From NCBI GenBank assembly GCA_003483345.1, contig DMWH01000073.1, forward strand, positions 1,796 to 8,654: a stretch of DNA of 6,859 bases. The letters run 5' to 3'. Positions 6,352 to 6,859 of this stretch are shown here, piece after piece (the first letter of the stretch is position 1; each line of letters begins with the position of its first letter). The notes under the pieces were generated by a model. The model saw only the letters and a program-made list of their open reading frames with translations. It made no database searches and was not told the origin of the DNA. The stretch comes from Clostridiales bacterium. GTDB taxonomy: Bacteria > Bacillota > Clostridia > Tissierellales > Sedimentibacteraceae. The position numbers and the translations under genes were made by a program.

Positions 6352-6859
6352 ATCCGAAATTTCTGTTAAATCTTTCATTAATTTTTTCATTTGTTGACAT
6401 AATATATTCTTCAATCAAAAGTGCCGCAGGTTTTATTGCTTCATTGAATAATCTCATAAGTTCTTCATTTATTTTCAGGCACTCTTCATTTGGGATATAC
6501 TTTTTTATAAGGTCTATCTTATTATCATTGCCTGAAATTTTCAGTACACTTATCAGCAAGGCTCTCTGGAGCTTTCCCGGCGCTGTTAACAAATTTAAAT
6601 AAAACTTCATCGAGCTCAAGGATTTAAATATTTCTTGCGGGGTAGTTTCCGGAAAAAACTTAGAAATGCATTCTGCACTATCTATACTTGGAACAATGTG
6701 TGAAGTTGGTTTAAATGTTATTGGATTTAAATTATCTCTGAGCATTATTGCCCTGTCAAATTCAGCCTCAATTTCATTGTGTGAAATTTTATCTTCTTTA
6801 GTCCTAATATATGGATGGCATTGGCTGTCCAACATAAAATGGCAGATAAATCCTGCAAT
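6350..6859 (-). CDS. Zinc-dependent phospholipase C-like protein, 5' end outside the window
   Basis: The reading frame runs through the right window edge: the last 24 nt (6836-6859) encode IAGFICHF in frame, so the ATG at 6833-6835 is an internal Met and not the start. The visible C-terminal 169 residues begin with GFICHFMLDSQCHPYI (3-18) followed by SHNEIEAEFD (26-35). This arrangement of His7, Asp11, His15, His27 and nearby acidic residues resembles the metal-binding part of the zinc-dependent phospholipase C family (PF00882). Members include clostridial alpha-toxin and many uncharacterised clostridial proteins. The rest is predicted helical, ending in a Lys/Asn/Arg-rich tail. No signal peptide can be judged because the N terminus is missing. 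Enzyme activity is not shown: many relatives are of unknown function. The gene ends at a TAA within its terminator and is a separate unit from the transporter operon. Confidence 0.62.
   Translation of the reverse strand: MAGFICHFMLDSQCHPYIRTKEDKISHNEIEAEFDRAIMLRDNLNPITFKPTSHIVPSIDSAECISKFFPETTPQEIFKSLSSMKFYLNLLTAPGKLQRALLISVLKISGNDNKIDLIKKYIPNEECLKINEELMRLFNEAIKPAALLIEEYIMSTNEKINERFNRNFG

Noticed and set aside
6833..6835. ATG taken as the start of the phospholipase C-like gene
   Set aside because: The frame stays open to the window edge and the upstream residues GFICHF belong to the conserved motif, so this Met is internal.

Overview
The window is AT-rich, and every gene I can support lies on the minus strand, so transcription runs from high to low coordinates. 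Strong AGGAGG-type ribosome sites, sigma-70-like promoters with TATAAT/TACAAT boxes, a radical SAM enzyme and the protein families present all suggest a low-GC anaerobic Firmicute, probably a clostridial-type organism. I cannot name a genus.

The layout, in order of transcription, is as follows. (1) 6350-6859 is the 3' part of a gene resembling the zinc-dependent phospholipase C family. Its 5' end lies outside the window, and it ends in a hairpin terminator. (2) A promoter at 6297-6324 drives a likely three-gene operon: a UMF1-family MFS transporter (4975-6225), a fused LigB/MEMO-like plus AMMECR1 protein (amrA, 3528-4913), and the AmmeMemoRadiSam radical SAM enzyme (amrS, 2701-3531). The last two overlap by 4 nt in an ATGA. 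(3) A DUF368/PopT-type membrane protein (1791-2606) has its own promoter at 2637-2665, just after amrS. (4) A short-form CstA/BtsT-type transporter (64-1521) has a near-consensus promoter at 1675-1703, a leader of about 147 nt and a terminator at 14-45.

The most intriguing part is the AmmeMemoRadiSam cassette. The three protein families co-occur across bacteria and archaea and have human relatives (MEMO1, AMMECR1), but to my knowledge their shared reaction is not established. Here the MEMO-like and AMMECR1 parts are one polypeptide, coupled to the radical SAM enzyme and preceded by a transporter that may move its substrate or product. The radical SAM protein lacks the Cys-rich tail of the longer family members. 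An 18-bp near-perfect dyad lies between the transporter and amrA.

The second notable element is the cstA leader. It has an early Shine-Dalgarno-like sequence, a bulged hairpin, and then 88 nt of transcript without a single G before the real ribosome site.

No rRNA, tRNA, CRISPR array, insertion sequence or phage feature was seen. The longest gene-free gap is 1522-1790 (269 nt) and is described below.
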